Shown here piece by piece: positions 49,751-62,707 of a stretch of 64,000 bases of DNA. The translations under genes were made by a program, and so were the position numbers. The stretch is from Brachionus plicatilis (Eukaryota > Rotifera > Eurotatoria > Ploima > Brachionidae). The notes under the pieces are model-generated. The model was not told the origin of the DNA and did not search any database. It saw only the letters and a program-made list of their open reading frames with translations. The stretch's first letter is position 1, and each line of letters opens with the position of its first letter. Location: NCBI GenBank assembly GCA_010279815.1, contig QEOQ01000192.1, positions 5,914-69,913 on the forward strand, read 5' to 3'.

Positions 49751-52700
49751 ATGCTAAATTCCAATGGCTGTCTAAGCGCCAGCGGGACCAAGAACTCGTT
49801 CTCGAGTCAAAATGGTTCGCCGGCGAGCGGGTAAGGCACCAATAAATCAGTTTTGATCAGGTTGTGACTTTTTTTTGTAGGGCTCTGGTGGCCAGCAAAG
49901 CTTTAATGTTGACTAATGGCAGCGGTTTGTACAAAGTGTTTAGTACCGAGTCGGTTTTAAGTTTACTTCATTGTCTATATTGTAAAAAACCCTATCGAGA
50001 TCCTCGACTTTTGCACTGTGGTCACACGTACTGTCTCCAATGCCTTGTTCAAATGAACCGATACTCGACCATACGATGCATCAAGTGCAACTCGCTGCAC
50101 ACGGTCACTAGCCATGCGGTGGACACACTTCCAAAAAACTTGTTCGTAGCCGACATACAGTGCATACCCACAGTGGAAATTGACCGCGGAGCTGCCTACA
50201 AAGAGACCCTCAAGTCGCTTGAAGATCTCAAATCAAAGCTACTTGACTTTTCCGGTAAAATTTAATTTAATCAAACAAAATAATTTTATTTCTTATTTTT
50301 AAAAAAAAAAAATTTATTTTTCTAAATTATTAGAAGTGTTTTAAAAAAAAATCTCTTTTTTTTAATGAATGATTTATAATTTTTTATTCATGTTTGGTCA
50401 AAATTTAGGTATTGTGAATTTTGGTACTAAAATCAGAAACAAAATATTAAAAATTCCAAACCTTAAGTTCTGAAGGACCAAAACATGTTCTGTAAATTGT
50501 ATCAGCTGATACATCCTTTGTACCTCCAATACACTGATTCTGCAAAACTGTGCAAAATTCAGGCAATGTGAAATTTTAGTACAAAAATTACAGTACAAAA
50601 AGTAAAAACTTTATAATTTCTTTTCTAATTGTGCAAAAATGGTTCTGCAAAAAGTACAATATTGTACAAATTGGTACATAAAAATTCCAAGCTCTGCAAA
50701 AACTCTGCAATTTATTGCATGGTTTAATCAAGAATTTTTTGATGGTGTGCATTTTACAGAAAATTGCAGAGTTTTTGCAGAGCTTGGAATTTTTATGTAC
50801 CAATTTGTACAATATTGTACTTTTTGCAGAACCATTTTTGCACAATTAGAAAATAAATTATAAAGTTTTTACTTTTTGTACTGTAATTTTTGTACTAAAA
50901 TTTCACATTGCCCAAAATTCAGAACATTGTGAATTATAGTACAAAAAACAAATACAAAACATAAAAAAAGCCAGAACTTTAATCTGGACCAACTATAACA
51001 TGCTCTGTAAATTGTAGCAACTGATACATTCTTTGTACCACCACTTAAGGTTGAATTGGATTTTTAATATAATGTAATATCCCAAATTTACAATTTTCTG
51101 AGTTTTGCAGATTTATTGCAGAGTTTTGCAGAATCAGTATATTGGTGGTACAAAGGATGAATCAGCTGCTACAATTTTCAGAACATGTTTTGGTCCTTCA
51201 GAACTTAAGCTTTGGAATTTTTAATATTTTGTTTTTGTTTTATGTACCAAATTTCACAATGCCCAAAATTTAAAGAATGTGAATTATTAATTTGATTCTA
51301 AAAGCTAATTAATTGCTGCCATTTTCCAATTATAAGATATAAACTTGAGAAAAAATTATTAATTAAAATCTAAAGCTTCTTCAGAATGAAAATATAAAAT
51401 AAAAATAAAGTTAAGAAAAATAAAAAAGATTTAAATACTGAAGAAAATTATAAAATAAATATGTTTAAATGCCGAGTTGCAGTCTAAACATGTTTAAATA
51501 TTTTACGGTTCAGAAAAAAGGAAGAAATTACAATGAGAAAATATTTAATCGTTCACAAGTCTGGAAACCAATGGATAAGAATAATAATCAATTAAGTCGA
51601 GGTTTAGACTAAACGTTGTTGACAAGTGTTCTCCAAAGAGCCTTCTTTTTTTTGTATGTTTTCAGATGTCTTTTATATGAGATCAAATTTAAATTAATCT
51701 CAATTTTTTTTCTTAAAAGGTCTGCTCGACAGTGAATTTTTTCCATCTTATTAACAAAGTCTTGCCAAGTTTAATTCTAAAATTTTAGAAAAATTTTTCA
51801 ACTCAGATGACAACTGCTTGAATTATTTTCATTATTATACAGTAATGATTTTTAAAAGTAGTTTTACTAAAATTTATGTGAATCCCGGTAATTTTACATA
51901 AAATCTCAAAAGTGAACAACTGTAAATTTACCGGATTTTTAGGTTAAATTTCGTAAAAACAAAAAGGGCCAAAAAAATCTAAATTTTTGCAATTTTTTAC
52001 TTTTTTTATTTTATTAGAAAATTCGTTAAATTCTGGTAAATTCACGTAAAATCCGGTAAATTTACCATTTTTAACTTATATGTAAAACTACCCGAATTCC
52101 CATAAATTTTGGTAAAACCACTTTTAAAAATCAGTACTGTATTGATTTAAATACTAAGCTAAGCTTAATCTAATATTAAGCTTTGTTAAGTGCCTGAGAA
52201 TTTAATAGTGATTACTTGCTTATTTTAATGCTAGAATATTTCTTCAACTTTCTAGTTTGCTATTTTTTTATTAAGTTTACTACAGTAATGACTTTTTTGC
52301 ACTTCCAAGATTTTTCCGAAGCAAGGGCTTTATTAATTTTATTTTTTTGTTATTTCCTTTATTGGTTTTTTATTTAGGCTTAATTTAATGGTTGATAGAA
52401 TGTTATAGACAATTATTTGATAGGAGAACTTTAAAGGATATTATTTGAAGGAGGCAAGTTTTTAAATCTTTAAAAATTTCTAAATTATATTGAGAAAGCA
52501 ATTTACCATTTGAAAGGTGGATAGAAAAGTTTGTGATTGTTCTATGAGTATTTGTTTGAGTTGACTCAATAGCTATAATATCAGTTGATTTTATATCAAC
52601 TTTTATATTGTGCGCTATTTGATACAAAAAAAAAATAATCAAATTAAATTCACACTTTTGTTAAATTAATTAACTACTAATAATCATTAAATTATTATTT

Positions 52701-55700
52701 ATTATTTATGTTTAAAAAAAAAAAGTTTGGGATGGGATCCCAGGTTGTTTGAAATGGAACTTAGTCCTTCCTTTCAACCTCTTGCTTGAATTACCATATC
52801 TAAATAAAAAGTTCATTTTAGAATAAAAAAAGTTATGTAAATTTAGTTTTTTAAAAACGAAAATCATTAGATTAATTTTGGATTAATTGATTCAAAACAC
52901 AGTTACTATGTTTAATTAATTTATTTGGAAGGCAAATCTAAACTCTGCCATCCTCGTATACAAATCGTTTAACATGGCGAAGATTTTCAATATAGAAGAA
53001 TCACTGTAAAAAAAAACATTTTAAAGATATATTATTGAATAAAACTCGAGTCTAATAATTCATAGATTTTTTTTCTGATAGAATAATTACTTCGTAGAGT
53101 TATTTTCATAGAATTTTTCTAAAGGAATTAAATTTAGAAAATTTATTTAAAAATATTATCATTTTTTTCAAAATAACAATCTTTTTTAATTTTCATTGAT
53201 ATCTAATTGAAAAAATATTTAAAAATTTCCTTTAATCTACAAAAAACGAAAATTTTAATTGAAAAAAAAACTATTTTAAGAGTCACTAGAACGTAAATGC
53301 ATTTAAAATTTGTTCGCAAAAAAAATTTTAAATTTATTTAATCTTTAAATTTTTAGCATAATTTCTACCAAAATTTATTATATGAGTTTTATTTAATTTC
53401 ATTAATTTACTATGAATTAGATTTTCGATGAATTGATACATTATCAAAATAATCCTGATGTAGGGTTAATTAGTCAAAAAATTTTAGAAGAAAAAAATAT
53501 TGTAGCATAGTGTAATTATCAAAAATAAAATATTTAATTTAATTTTTCTTTAAACCAATAAAATCAAAAATTGAATTAATTTTTTTTTTGTTTTTGGCAT
53601 ATGAACTTAAGCATTTTATTTTGTGCAATTTTTTTCAAAATTTTTATTTTTAAATTTTGATTTTTAAAAAAGGAAATATTTATTTTGGATTTGAACTGAT
53701 TTTCAAAACGTCCTAAGTGCTAAAAATTTACCCTAAATTTAGTGACGAATGAGTGAATGATGACTGTCATACATAAATCAATGTTTTGCTATTTCTTTTT
53801 TCAGATTTTTTGAAATTTGAATTTCGAAAATTACTACGATTAATTTATTAAATAAAAAAGTATCAAATTAATCTAAAGTTATCTAAAGTGTGATATTGGC
53901 GACAAATTTAAATGAAATACAAAAATTTAAATATGATTTTTTGGTCATAAATCAATTCATACGAAAATAAATTCAAAGAAAATAAATTAAATTAAACTAA
54001 ACTCATAGAATGTATTTTGAAAGAAAATAATTCATAGAAATATATTCATAGAATTTTTTTTTTCATACAAATTATGTAATAAATTAAGATAGAAAAAACA
54101 TAAAATTTGATTAAATTAATCAAAATTTATAAGAAATGTTTTTAAAAAAAAATTTTAAATTTTTTTACTTTTAATTTACTCTTGAAATATATTCTTTTCA
54201 ATTACAATTTTCGCTTTTTGTAGATTTAAGGGAAAATTTAAATACTTTTTAATTTTTTGGGAATTGTTTTTCTATTTTTTTATCCCATTAAAAAAATTCT
54301 ATGAAATAATTGTTCAATGAAAAAATGAGACAAATATTTTAAATAATTTTTTTTCCAAATTTCTTTTCAAATAAAAACGAAATTATTCACTTATATCAAT
54401 CACTTATTTAAAAAAAATGTTTTAAGTCTAGTGGCATTTTTATAGACCATTAAAGACATATTTTTAAAAAGAACGATTCTATAAAAATGTAGATTAAAAT
54501 ATTTAATTTTAAAATATTTCAGAAAACATCTAAAAAAAATAATCATAAACAACTTTTAAATTTTAATTTTTTTCTTCAAATTAGCCTCTAATAAAGAATT
54601 GTGAAAATTTGCCATATTTCTTCAATTAAAAGAAAATTTTCACTCTAAATGACTGGTATTCAATAAATTTATCCAATTTTTCCCTTTTTTTAGAAAAAAA
54701 AACACATTTACATAAAACATTTCCCGATAATTTTCTTTTAAATGAGACACATTTTTTTGTTAAAAACTTTGAATTTTATTTTGATGTTTTTTATCCAGCT
54801 CGCCAAAACATGTAAAATATTTTTAAATAAAATTTTAGGTCTAAAATCAGTTCCTAATTGAAAAAAAAAATAAAGTGGCCTATTTTGTGATAGAGGTTAA
54901 GATTGTATAAGAAAAACTAAATACTAATGAGCATTAATTATTGTTCTGAAATTCAAATGATCAGCTTCGAAAGTTAACTCTAGACTTGGTGCCAAAATTG
55001 AGCAGCTGTAAGAGAAATAATAATTAAATTTTTTAAATTAACAAGTTTAAATTTATTAAAAAAAAAAATGCAAATAAAAAAAAAATTTAAATTTTGAATT
55101 TCAAAGACAAACTTGACCAAAGCGAGGAGAAATTGATATCTTTAAGTGAAATGAAAAAGATAGAAGTAAGTGAACAAATATCGAAGATAATTGACCATAT
55201 CCGTTTACTCGAGGAAGAATTTCTCACCGAAATAGATGAATTTAAAAATAACAGGTTGTCCGTATTGCGTTCAGCGCCCGCCGAATTCATGGAAACAAAT
55301 GGCAATCTTCTCCAATTTGTCAATCAATCTCTAGATGACATGATGAGGTAGGATTGAGTGAAAAAAAATTTTTTTTTTCATTTCAAACATTTTTTAGACC
55401 CGACATTAAGGAAGAGGATGTAAAAGAACTCTATAACCGATGCGAGGAGCACCGACGTCTTTGGAACGAAACCGAGATTATCTTCAACTCTAACTACGCC
55501 ATTGGCGAAATATTCTTTCAAGCCAATGACGTCATGCCTCAAAAGGACATAATAGGCTCTTTGGTTCAAAAGTTTCCCCAAAAATTGAGTGCACAACGCT
55601 CGTCCAAAGGACCTGTCAGCATTAGCGAATGCTGCATTGATGGCGATTACATAGTGATCGAAAATACTAGCAAAAGAAATGACATTAACATGACCAGTTG

Positions 55701-56097
55701 GACACTGACGCATTGTGTGGGCAGTGTGCGCAAGATATCGTTCAAATTTCCGGAAAATTTCATCCTCAAATCAAAGCAAAGTGTCAAACTGTGGGCTAGT
55801 TCCCGCAAGGGCTCCAGTGCCAACAGCAAATACAAGCAGACTTATTCGGCATCGCCTACCTACCAGAAAACAAATGGATTTTTGAGCGGAAGTTCGAGCA
55901 AGGAGCTCAAACAGACAAATCAATCGATGAATGGACTTAGTTTAAATAATGACATAATGCAATATGCGGACACTAGTTTTGAAAATGAATTAATTGTGTA
56001 TGATATTGAAAATTGGACATGCGGATCGCAGGAGATTTTTATTCGAATTGAAAATGAATTTGGCGAAGAAAAAGCATCATTTAGAAAAACTAAATAA
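49751..56097 (+). CDS. RING finger, coiled-coil and lamin-tail-domain protein
   Basis: Probable E3 ubiquitin ligase with a TRIM-like front and a lamin-type C-terminal domain. Exons: 49751-49830, 49881-50254, 54984-55007, 55107-55347, 55398-56097; 1419 nt, 472 aa in frame. The C3HC4 RING has C58, C61, C73, H75, C78, C81, C93, C96 (CLYCKKPYRDPRLLHCGHTY). No B-box follows. A coiled coil lies at about 160-285. From about 312 a lamin tail domain reads VSISECCIDGDYIVIENTSK, WTLTH, KFPENFILKSKQSVKLWAS, then a Ser/Lys-rich loop, then NWTCGSQEIFIRI and GEEKASFRK, matching the lamin A Ig-fold (NTWGCG..INSTGEEVAMRK). No nuclear-lamin rod or CaaX box is present. The 24-nt third exon is chosen because it keeps frame; the nearer acceptor at 54963 does not. 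More exons could hide in the 4.7-kb intron. Candidate AATAAA at 56147. Confidence 0.85.
50411..51260. mobile_element. Fold-back element hosting a nested element
   Basis: The outer ends ATTGTGAATTTTGGTAC and GTACCAAATTTCACAAT pair. Inner blocks ('ttctgaaggaccaaaacatg' near 50470 and its approximate complement near 51200) pair as well. A further ATTGTGAATTATAGTAC end at about 50934 suggests at least two family members merged here. A complete element (50562-50912) is inserted inside. Located in the large intron of the RING-LTD gene; related to the element at 33960. Confidence 0.75.
50562..50912. mobile_element. Nested fold-back MITE with 9-bp target duplication
   Basis: The ends GGCAATGTGAAATTTTAGTA and TACTAAAATTTCACATTGCC are near-perfect complements, and the arms pair almost to the centre (about 50730). 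For example 'ttctgcaaaaagtacaatat' and its complement lie about 100 bp either side. A perfect 9-bp direct repeat CAAAATTCA flanks it (50553-50561, 50913-50921). Long inverted repeats with a 9-bp duplication suit Mutator-type (MULE) mobilisation. Confidence 0.85.
51261..54983. other. Remaining large intron of the RING-LTD gene
   Basis: AT-rich, with no exon I can support. About 51890-52110 is dense in short direct and inverted copies of 'ggtaaatttacc'-like sequence. Small exons, for instance a B-box, could be missed here because AT-rich splice sites are not distinctive. Confidence 0.4.
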
Positions 56098-56385
56098 ATT
56101 TTTTTTTAAACTTTTATTATTTTTTTAAACCTTAATCTAAATATTTAATAAAATTTTGTGCTATAAATTTATTTGAAAATAAAATATCTAAGATTTTTAA
56201 CACAATTATGAGCTTGTTTTAAATTAAATTAATTAAGTAGAGGTAATAATTAGTGCTGTTAGTCGACTAAAAATCAACTTAAAGAGAATACAAGTAGGCT
56301 TTTTGTTTCGACTTAGTAAAAAAAAGAAAAGAGATCTTGCTTACTATTTGTTTCTATAATATTTACGGTTTTTTACATAATTAAT

Positions 56386-58340
56386 TTAACTCTTTTCTGT
56401 CCAAGACTGGGTCAAAAATGACCCAAACCACTTTGACCTACTAAGACGGTACAAAAATGATCTAAGAATATTTTTTTTATAAGAAACCATTTTAAAACAA
56501 TGTTTTTTTCTTTTGATACTTAACACATAGAGGCCCATTTTTTTTATATTTTAGGGATCCAAAAAAACCCTAAAATAAGATATGCTTTTTAGATAAAATA
56601 AACTAGATTATTTATTCAAAATATATTAAAAACGGTACAGTTTGCAAAAATAAATGTCTTTTATCAGGCAAATTGAAGTTTCAGATCAAATTTTAAGATC
56701 AGTACGTTAATTTAAAATTTCAAAACTTAATTAATCTAATGATTTTGATAATTTTTAAGAAATAAATACTAAACATTACTAGACATGTTATGTCTAATTA
56801 TAGTTCATTATCAAGTAAACATCAAAATGATTGATCTCTAATTTATTTGACAAAAACAGTCAATAATTTAGATAATTCAGGTTAAGTTAATTCACAAATT
56901 CAAATTTATAACTTTTATATCCATTCATTCAAACTGAAATAATTTTATTTTTCCACTTAAATAAATTAAAAATTTTAAAACAGTAAATTTTTTTGTCTTT
57001 AAAAGTAAGTTTTCATTAAAATCAATTAAAATATTAAACCTATTAAAGTTTAATAAAAAGGGACATTTTAAAATTTTAATTATGAAAATAAACTTGACAT
57101 GACATGTCAAGTAATTGCTTTGGAAAAAATTTATTTTTTCTCTATTATTAAAAAAAATATTACAATTTATATTTTGATCTTTTGATCTTGATCTTAAACT
57201 TCAATTTGCCTTTTATCATTGATGTTATACTTTCAAAAAAAAGATGTCTAGATTTAAGTAAAAAACTGAAATTATTTTTAAAATTTGATAAAAATTCAAG
57301 AAAAAATTTTTTTATCTAAAAAAATCATGATTTTATCTAAATTCCCAGTCCTTGATCATAACAATTTTTACAAATCAATTTGGAAAACCTTCTCCCCTAG
57401 AAAAGGACAACATGTAAATTGATTGTATTTGTCACAAGTAAAGTTCGATTTGTTTCCGTCCTAATTTAACATTTTTTTTTGCAGACTAATCAGTCTCAGT
57501 GCTTGCTAAGAGCTATCTAGAAGCAACTGAAGTAATTGAAGCCGTAAGGTGTACGCTTTTATTTACCATTTCCAGTAATTCATCAGCCAATGATCTCAAA
57601 TACATTCGACGCAAAATCATACTTCTGTTACAAGTTTTACACAAGATCCAGCTGTTTATCTGACCTGTAGCATAGCATATTGATCTAATTTTCTCATTAT
57701 CATTAATCTTTTTTCTAAGAATTGTCTCTTCCATCTTTCAATCTTATCCATATCGTTATAATTTTCGAAGTTTTGTCTATGTTAGTTTCTTCAGTTTCGT
57801 CATTATCAGAGTCTTCATCTGAATCATATTCAGCATTAGGCTGATTTGTTGTTTCCATTTTATCTTCAAAATCATTATCAAAGTCATCATTCTTCTCATA
57901 ATCATAATGATTTTCATCAGAGATAAGATACTGATTGGGTCATCCGCATTTATAAGAAGTTCAAGGGCTTCTAAGGTGGCTTTTCAAGACATGGTTCATA
58001 AAATTGTAATTTATAAAAGGAATTATTTAATTTAAGTATATTTTGAAATTTAGATCATAATTAGCTTGGTCTTTAATTTATTTTACAAAAAAAAAACATG
58101 ATTCTGTTGGGTTCAAAAAACACCCCCTTGGGTCTTATATGATTTTCTTATATGTATCTTTATGTTTTTTTATTCAGAAAAATAAAAAGATTTTCAAAAA
58201 AAAAATGAATTAATTATAATATTTATTTTGATTTTAGATTTGGTGAGAAAAAAATGTCAAAAATTATTAAATAAATTGGACAAAGAGCAAAATAAGCATC
58301 AAAAAGGGACCCTTTGACCCATTGGGCCTTTGAGTGCTAA
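56386..58340 (-). mobile_element. Decayed piggyBac-like element
   Basis: The left edge begins at TTAA (56386-56389) and carries GGGTCAAAAATGACCC (56410-56425), a palindrome typical of piggyBac-like subterminal sequence. The right side has a degenerate mirror (TTTGACCCATTGGGCCTTTG, about 58313-58332). On the minus strand an acidic Asp/Glu-rich segment (about 57920-57760) resembles the transposase N-terminus. Positions 57734-57513 encode INSWILCKTCNRSMILRRMY and LRSLADELLE, matching the end of the catalytic domain (N-S-W-I-L-Y-K...L-A-x-E-L). The catalytic centre is missing, so the copy is internally deleted. Confidence 0.6.
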
Positions 58341-61300
58341 AAAATATTTTTTTTATCCTTTTAGATTATCAAACCAATTTATAATAAAAATTTTAAAAAT
58401 ACAAAATTAATCTTTTTTATTAGATCATTTTGCTTGGGTCCAAAATGAAGAGAATGTATAATAAAAATTTAAAACGAGAACAAAATTAAAAATTTACAAA
58501 AAAAAATTACTTCTCTTGTTTAAGTGCAGAACAAATCATATTTCAAAAAATATTAAATAATTTAAATATAAGTAGTAGTGCTGACTGCACTAATAGTTTT
58601 ATCTCTTTGACAAGCTCAAAAGATGCTGAGCTGGAGCATCCAATGTATCTCGAAATTATTTTTCATTTAAATTGTATTTTTTTAAAAAGAATGAAACAAT
58701 TTTGTTTAATAAAAATAGATAAAAAATAAATTTTTGTGTCTACTTAAATTTAATTTTTTAAAGAAGTCTTTTTATTAAGACTCTTATCTAAATGTCAAAA
58801 AACGAATAAAATCAAGTGGTTAAGTTTTAAATAGTTTATTTAAATCTGAAGCGATTAAAAATTTTTTGTTGGTTATAAAGTAGCTACAACATGTACTCTG
58901 ACTGAAGTTAATATACAAGCAATTTTGAACTTGAGAAGAATGATGTTAAGACTTTGGTTTAAGCATTCTAAATCGATAAAAAAACACTTAAAAATTACCA
59001 TAGTTTATAAAATAAGTAAGTGAACTCTTCAGAGGATTTCTTCTATTTGAAAAAATTTCCCCCCTAAAAAAGTGACTTATTTTTTTAATATTTTCTTTTA
59101 TTTCAAACAAAAAATCATGATGTTCATGATTTATGAATTTTTTTTCTAAATGAGACTCTATTAAGTTTAAAAAAAGGTGATTTATTATTTTTCACTGAAA
59201 TTTCTGAATAACCCAAATTTATTCTTTAAAATAACTCTACAATTTAATTTAAATGATTGTCTAACATATTTAATTTTCTATCATTGCAGTCTTGCAGATT
59301 TAATTTTGATTAAAAAGTTTGTATTAGCTGATAAATTCAACAGAACGAGTTCTAGACCTTCTTATCTTAAACCTAAAAATTATTTATTTAAAATTTTTGT
59401 TTTTGTTATTTTTTATTCAGAAATTCACAATGTCAAATTCTTGAATGGAAATTGCTTTCTAAGTAAAAAACCAAATATGATTTTTCTATTGTGTCAAAGG
59501 TGCTTTAATATTAATTTTTGGTTTCAATTAAAAATATAATTAATTTAATTTTTTAGTAAAATTATTAAAATAAAAAAATAAAACATAGTTACTTTGAGAA
59601 TAAAATACGTTAAAAAATTTAATAAAAAATACTAAATTATGTGCATATATTGATATAATATTTATAGTTTAATAATTTAGTAAAATTTACAAACGATAAC
59701 AATTGATTTATTTATCTTCAACTATAAATTAGGAAAAAAGTTTCTCAAAAAGATCGTTTGAGAACAAGATATAGATAATTAGATTATTTAGAGCATTATT
59801 TATGACTTTCAATCCAAACACTGGGAAATATAATTTTATTTTTAAATTCTTATAGATGTAAATAAGATGTAGGTTACTTTTTGGTAAAGCTTTATACTTT
59901 GATAAAAGAGACACATCATGATTAATCTTTGATTTAAACTTCCTTATGAAATAATTTCTGATAAGAGCTTTTATGATAGTTCTGTCTTTATTTTATTTAT
60001 AATAAAATTAGCTAAAATTTCTTGTGTAATTGACAAGTTGCATAACTAGTTATAGATTGGGACAATTAAATGGTTACATCTTCCCAAGAGCTTTTTTTAC
60101 TACCCATGGTGTGTTTCAATTTAAATCTTCTTCAAAATTATTTTCCGACTATTTAAAATTTCAAAATTCTTAAAATTTTCCAGATAAAACGTTAAAAATT
60201 TTAAATTCAGATATATTCCAAAAAAAATTGATCTTTCTTATCTTCTTAACTTAAACTTTTATTTTTTGAGTCCCTTTAAATTAATTTTTTCTATAGATTC
60301 GGAATTAAAGAACTCAAAAAATTTCTTTCATTTTGCAATTTTTAAATATTTGGATTTAAAATTTAAAAAATTTACGCATCTATAAATAATAATTTAAAAT
60401 TCATTTGATATGGCTGGAATCATAAACGTCTTTCATAAACAATTAACGAATTTTATTTTTTATCATAAACTTTTCAACGATGTCGAAGACCATATTGTTC
60501 AAGATGGTTTTTATTTAAACAAAGAGTTAAAACTTTATGACACAGATCTTGCTGTGGTATATTAGAGTGATGAAGACTCTGAAATTAAGATGAAGGATGA
60601 CTTTTTTTTTAGACTATGGGACATTAAATATCTTGATTATTAAAAATCTTATGGAAAAATTATTGTTTAAATTAGCTCTGCATCAATTTTTTTTTAGCCC
60701 GTAACTAAGTTTGCTAAATAAGTTATTCAAAAAATTTGAGAAAAACAAGTATTCTTGATATATTTCAGATTATTACTAATGGGCTTTTAGGGATACGAAA
60801 AATACTTAATCATGAGATATTTGAAAAAAATCTCTTTCACTTTGGATGCATACAAATTAAAATTGTATACTTTTTTTCTTCATTCTTATTGATAAAAAAA
60901 CTGGATTTGTAATTTTATTATGAAAATGGTTAGAACTTTTGGTTTTTGTCTTAGTTTAGGATGTGGGATTTATAATATCAATATAAAACTAATTTAATTC
61001 CGCTACCTAAGAACATTAAATAATAAGGACATTAAATATAAGTTTTTCTCAAGTATCTTTAAGGGTCAATTATGCAAAAAAATAAATTTTTAATTTAATT
61101 AAATATTCGTTAAAAAGCAAAATTTGTCTAATTATAAAACATTTAATTAAATTCATGCATTTATTGAAGCTTTTAAAGAATAAAAACGATATTTATTAAA
61201 AGTTTTTAGTTTTGAGTTTTAAAACTAAAACACCTTAAGAAAAATTTTTGTGAAAAAAATATTCAAAATTAGTTAGGCTTTTTAGTAAAAAAAGAACAGT

Positions 61301-62134
61301 TTGAATATTTTTAATAATTTCTAAAAATAGATTTATGCGATCCAAAAATATTTTAATTTGATATTTAAAATTTTTCATTTATTTTTTTGTGACACTTTTT
61401 TTATGAGCCATATTTTCATAGCTGTTCTAAATTATTATTTAAATTTAAAATAATAAATTATCCTATTTTGTAAATTAGAAATTTTGATTGATTTTATGAG
61501 AAACAACGTGATTAAATTTTTATTATTTTAATTGTATCTAAAACTAAAACTTTTTGCATAAAAATTATTCAAATTTTACATAGAAAAGTTTTGAATTTAA
61601 GAGCATCAATTAAAAAAATTAAATGCTAATTTTTTTGTTAATTTCAAAAAGTCATAATTAAATTTCTAATTTTTTAAATTATTCAATACTCATTCAACAA
61701 TTTTTAACAAAAAAAAATCCTCCAAAATAAATTGATTTATTACGCAACAAAATCAAGGTACAATGTAAAAGGGTAAACAAGTCGACAATTTTTCAAGTTT
61801 TTTTTTTAAATTATAATCTTTATTTGAGAAAAAAAATCAATTTTTAAATATATTTTCACATCTAATTGAAAACACATTTTCAGTATGAATATTTATTCAA
61901 CTTTAAAAATATTTGATTATAAATGATGACGAGTATTTGGTTGCATGAAAGCTTCCAAAACAAGAAACTATGATGGCAAATTTTAAATTTGCTATAAATT
62001 TTCTAAACTTAACTTAAAACACGTATTTAAAATCATTAGGAATCTATTTATTAAAAAAAAAATTCAAGCATAATAAAAGACACATATTGAAAATTTTTTT
62101 GTTGCAAAATTCTTTCAATTTAAACGTTTTGGAA
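58341..62134. other. Gene-free AT-rich stretch
   Basis: No gene, tRNA or clearly bounded repeat is recognised. The open frames near 59177-59539 and 59729-59914 are low-complexity Phe/Leu/Lys/Asn translations of AT-rich DNA and I do not consider them genes. Confidence 0.5.
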
Positions 62135-62470
62135 TTAAATTACAACAAAAATATTCTGGGGTTTCAAAAGCAGGTAATCTAAAGCATACTTTAAGAGACA
62201 AAAAGATATCAGCCATAAACTAAATGAATGTATCCAGCATTGGCCAGGCCGGCAAATTTTACGGCACCAATTTTTCAGCAAGTCACATAATGAGTCAACA
62301 CACTGATCCAAACTAGTGGTACTATGTCGCCTATTTCGCCTTCTCCGCCTCATTTCCGGCTCAGAATCAACTTCTTCTCTCAGAGTAGTATCCGAGCTTT
62401 CCGAAAAATCATAGCGAAATGATCTCTTAAGTTCGTCCAAGTGTCTTTTCTTTTGCTCATAACTACTCAT
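62135..62470 (-). CDS. Small putative membrane protein, unrecognised
   Basis: A single-exon frame of 111 aa. The N-terminal half is charged (ELKRSFRYDFSESSD) with an Arg cluster RRRRRNRR at about 41-48. The C-terminal part has Cys-rich amphipathic sequence and a hydrophobic helix (SLWLISFCLLKYALDYLL, about 84-101), suggesting a single C-terminal membrane anchor with the basic part in the cytosol. Base composition is markedly less AT-rich than the flanks, which supports coding. It is divergent from the ankyrin gene, with 237 bp between start codons. I do not recognise the family. Confidence 0.6.
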   Translation of the reverse strand: MSSYEQKKRHLDELKRSFRYDFSESSDTTLREEVDSEPEMRRRRRNRRHSTTSLDQCVDSLCDLLKNWCRKICRPGQCWIHSFSLWLISFCLLKYALDYLLLKPQNIFVVI

Positions 62471-62530
62471 CCTAAATTAAACTAAACTAATTAAAATTAT
62501 TTTTATTTCTTAATCATTCACAATAATTTT

Positions 62531-62545
62531 GTAACCATTGGTAAC
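62531..62545. promoter_or_regulatory. X-box-like palindromic site
   Basis: GTAACCATTGGTAAC has two RFX-type half sites separated by three bases, within the 0-3 spacer allowed for X-boxes; the right half GGTAAC is consensus. A second, weaker GTAACTATGGTTAT overlaps it at 62541-62554. It sits midway in the 237-bp gap between the small membrane protein and the ankyrin gene. Confidence 0.45.
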
Positions 62546-62707
62546 TATGGTTATTTTTCTTTTTTTTTAAATCAAAAAAAAAATTTTTCTCAATTTTAAC
62601 TTCCCTGAACTTTTAGGTAGAAAATAAATTATTTCTATTTTTATTTAAAATTCAGGTAGAGATTTTGAATTTTAAAAATTCGATTTTTTTATGAATAAAA
62701 TTTGAAA

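Noticed and set aside
54964..55007. Longer version of RING-LTD exon 3 starting after the acceptor at 54963
   Set aside because: It leaves the wrong phase and brings a stop in exon 4; the acceptor at 54983 keeps frame.
59177..59539. 120-codon open frame
   Set aside because: Composition is Phe/Leu/Lys/Asn-rich as in translated AT-rich DNA, with no recognisable domain or promoter.
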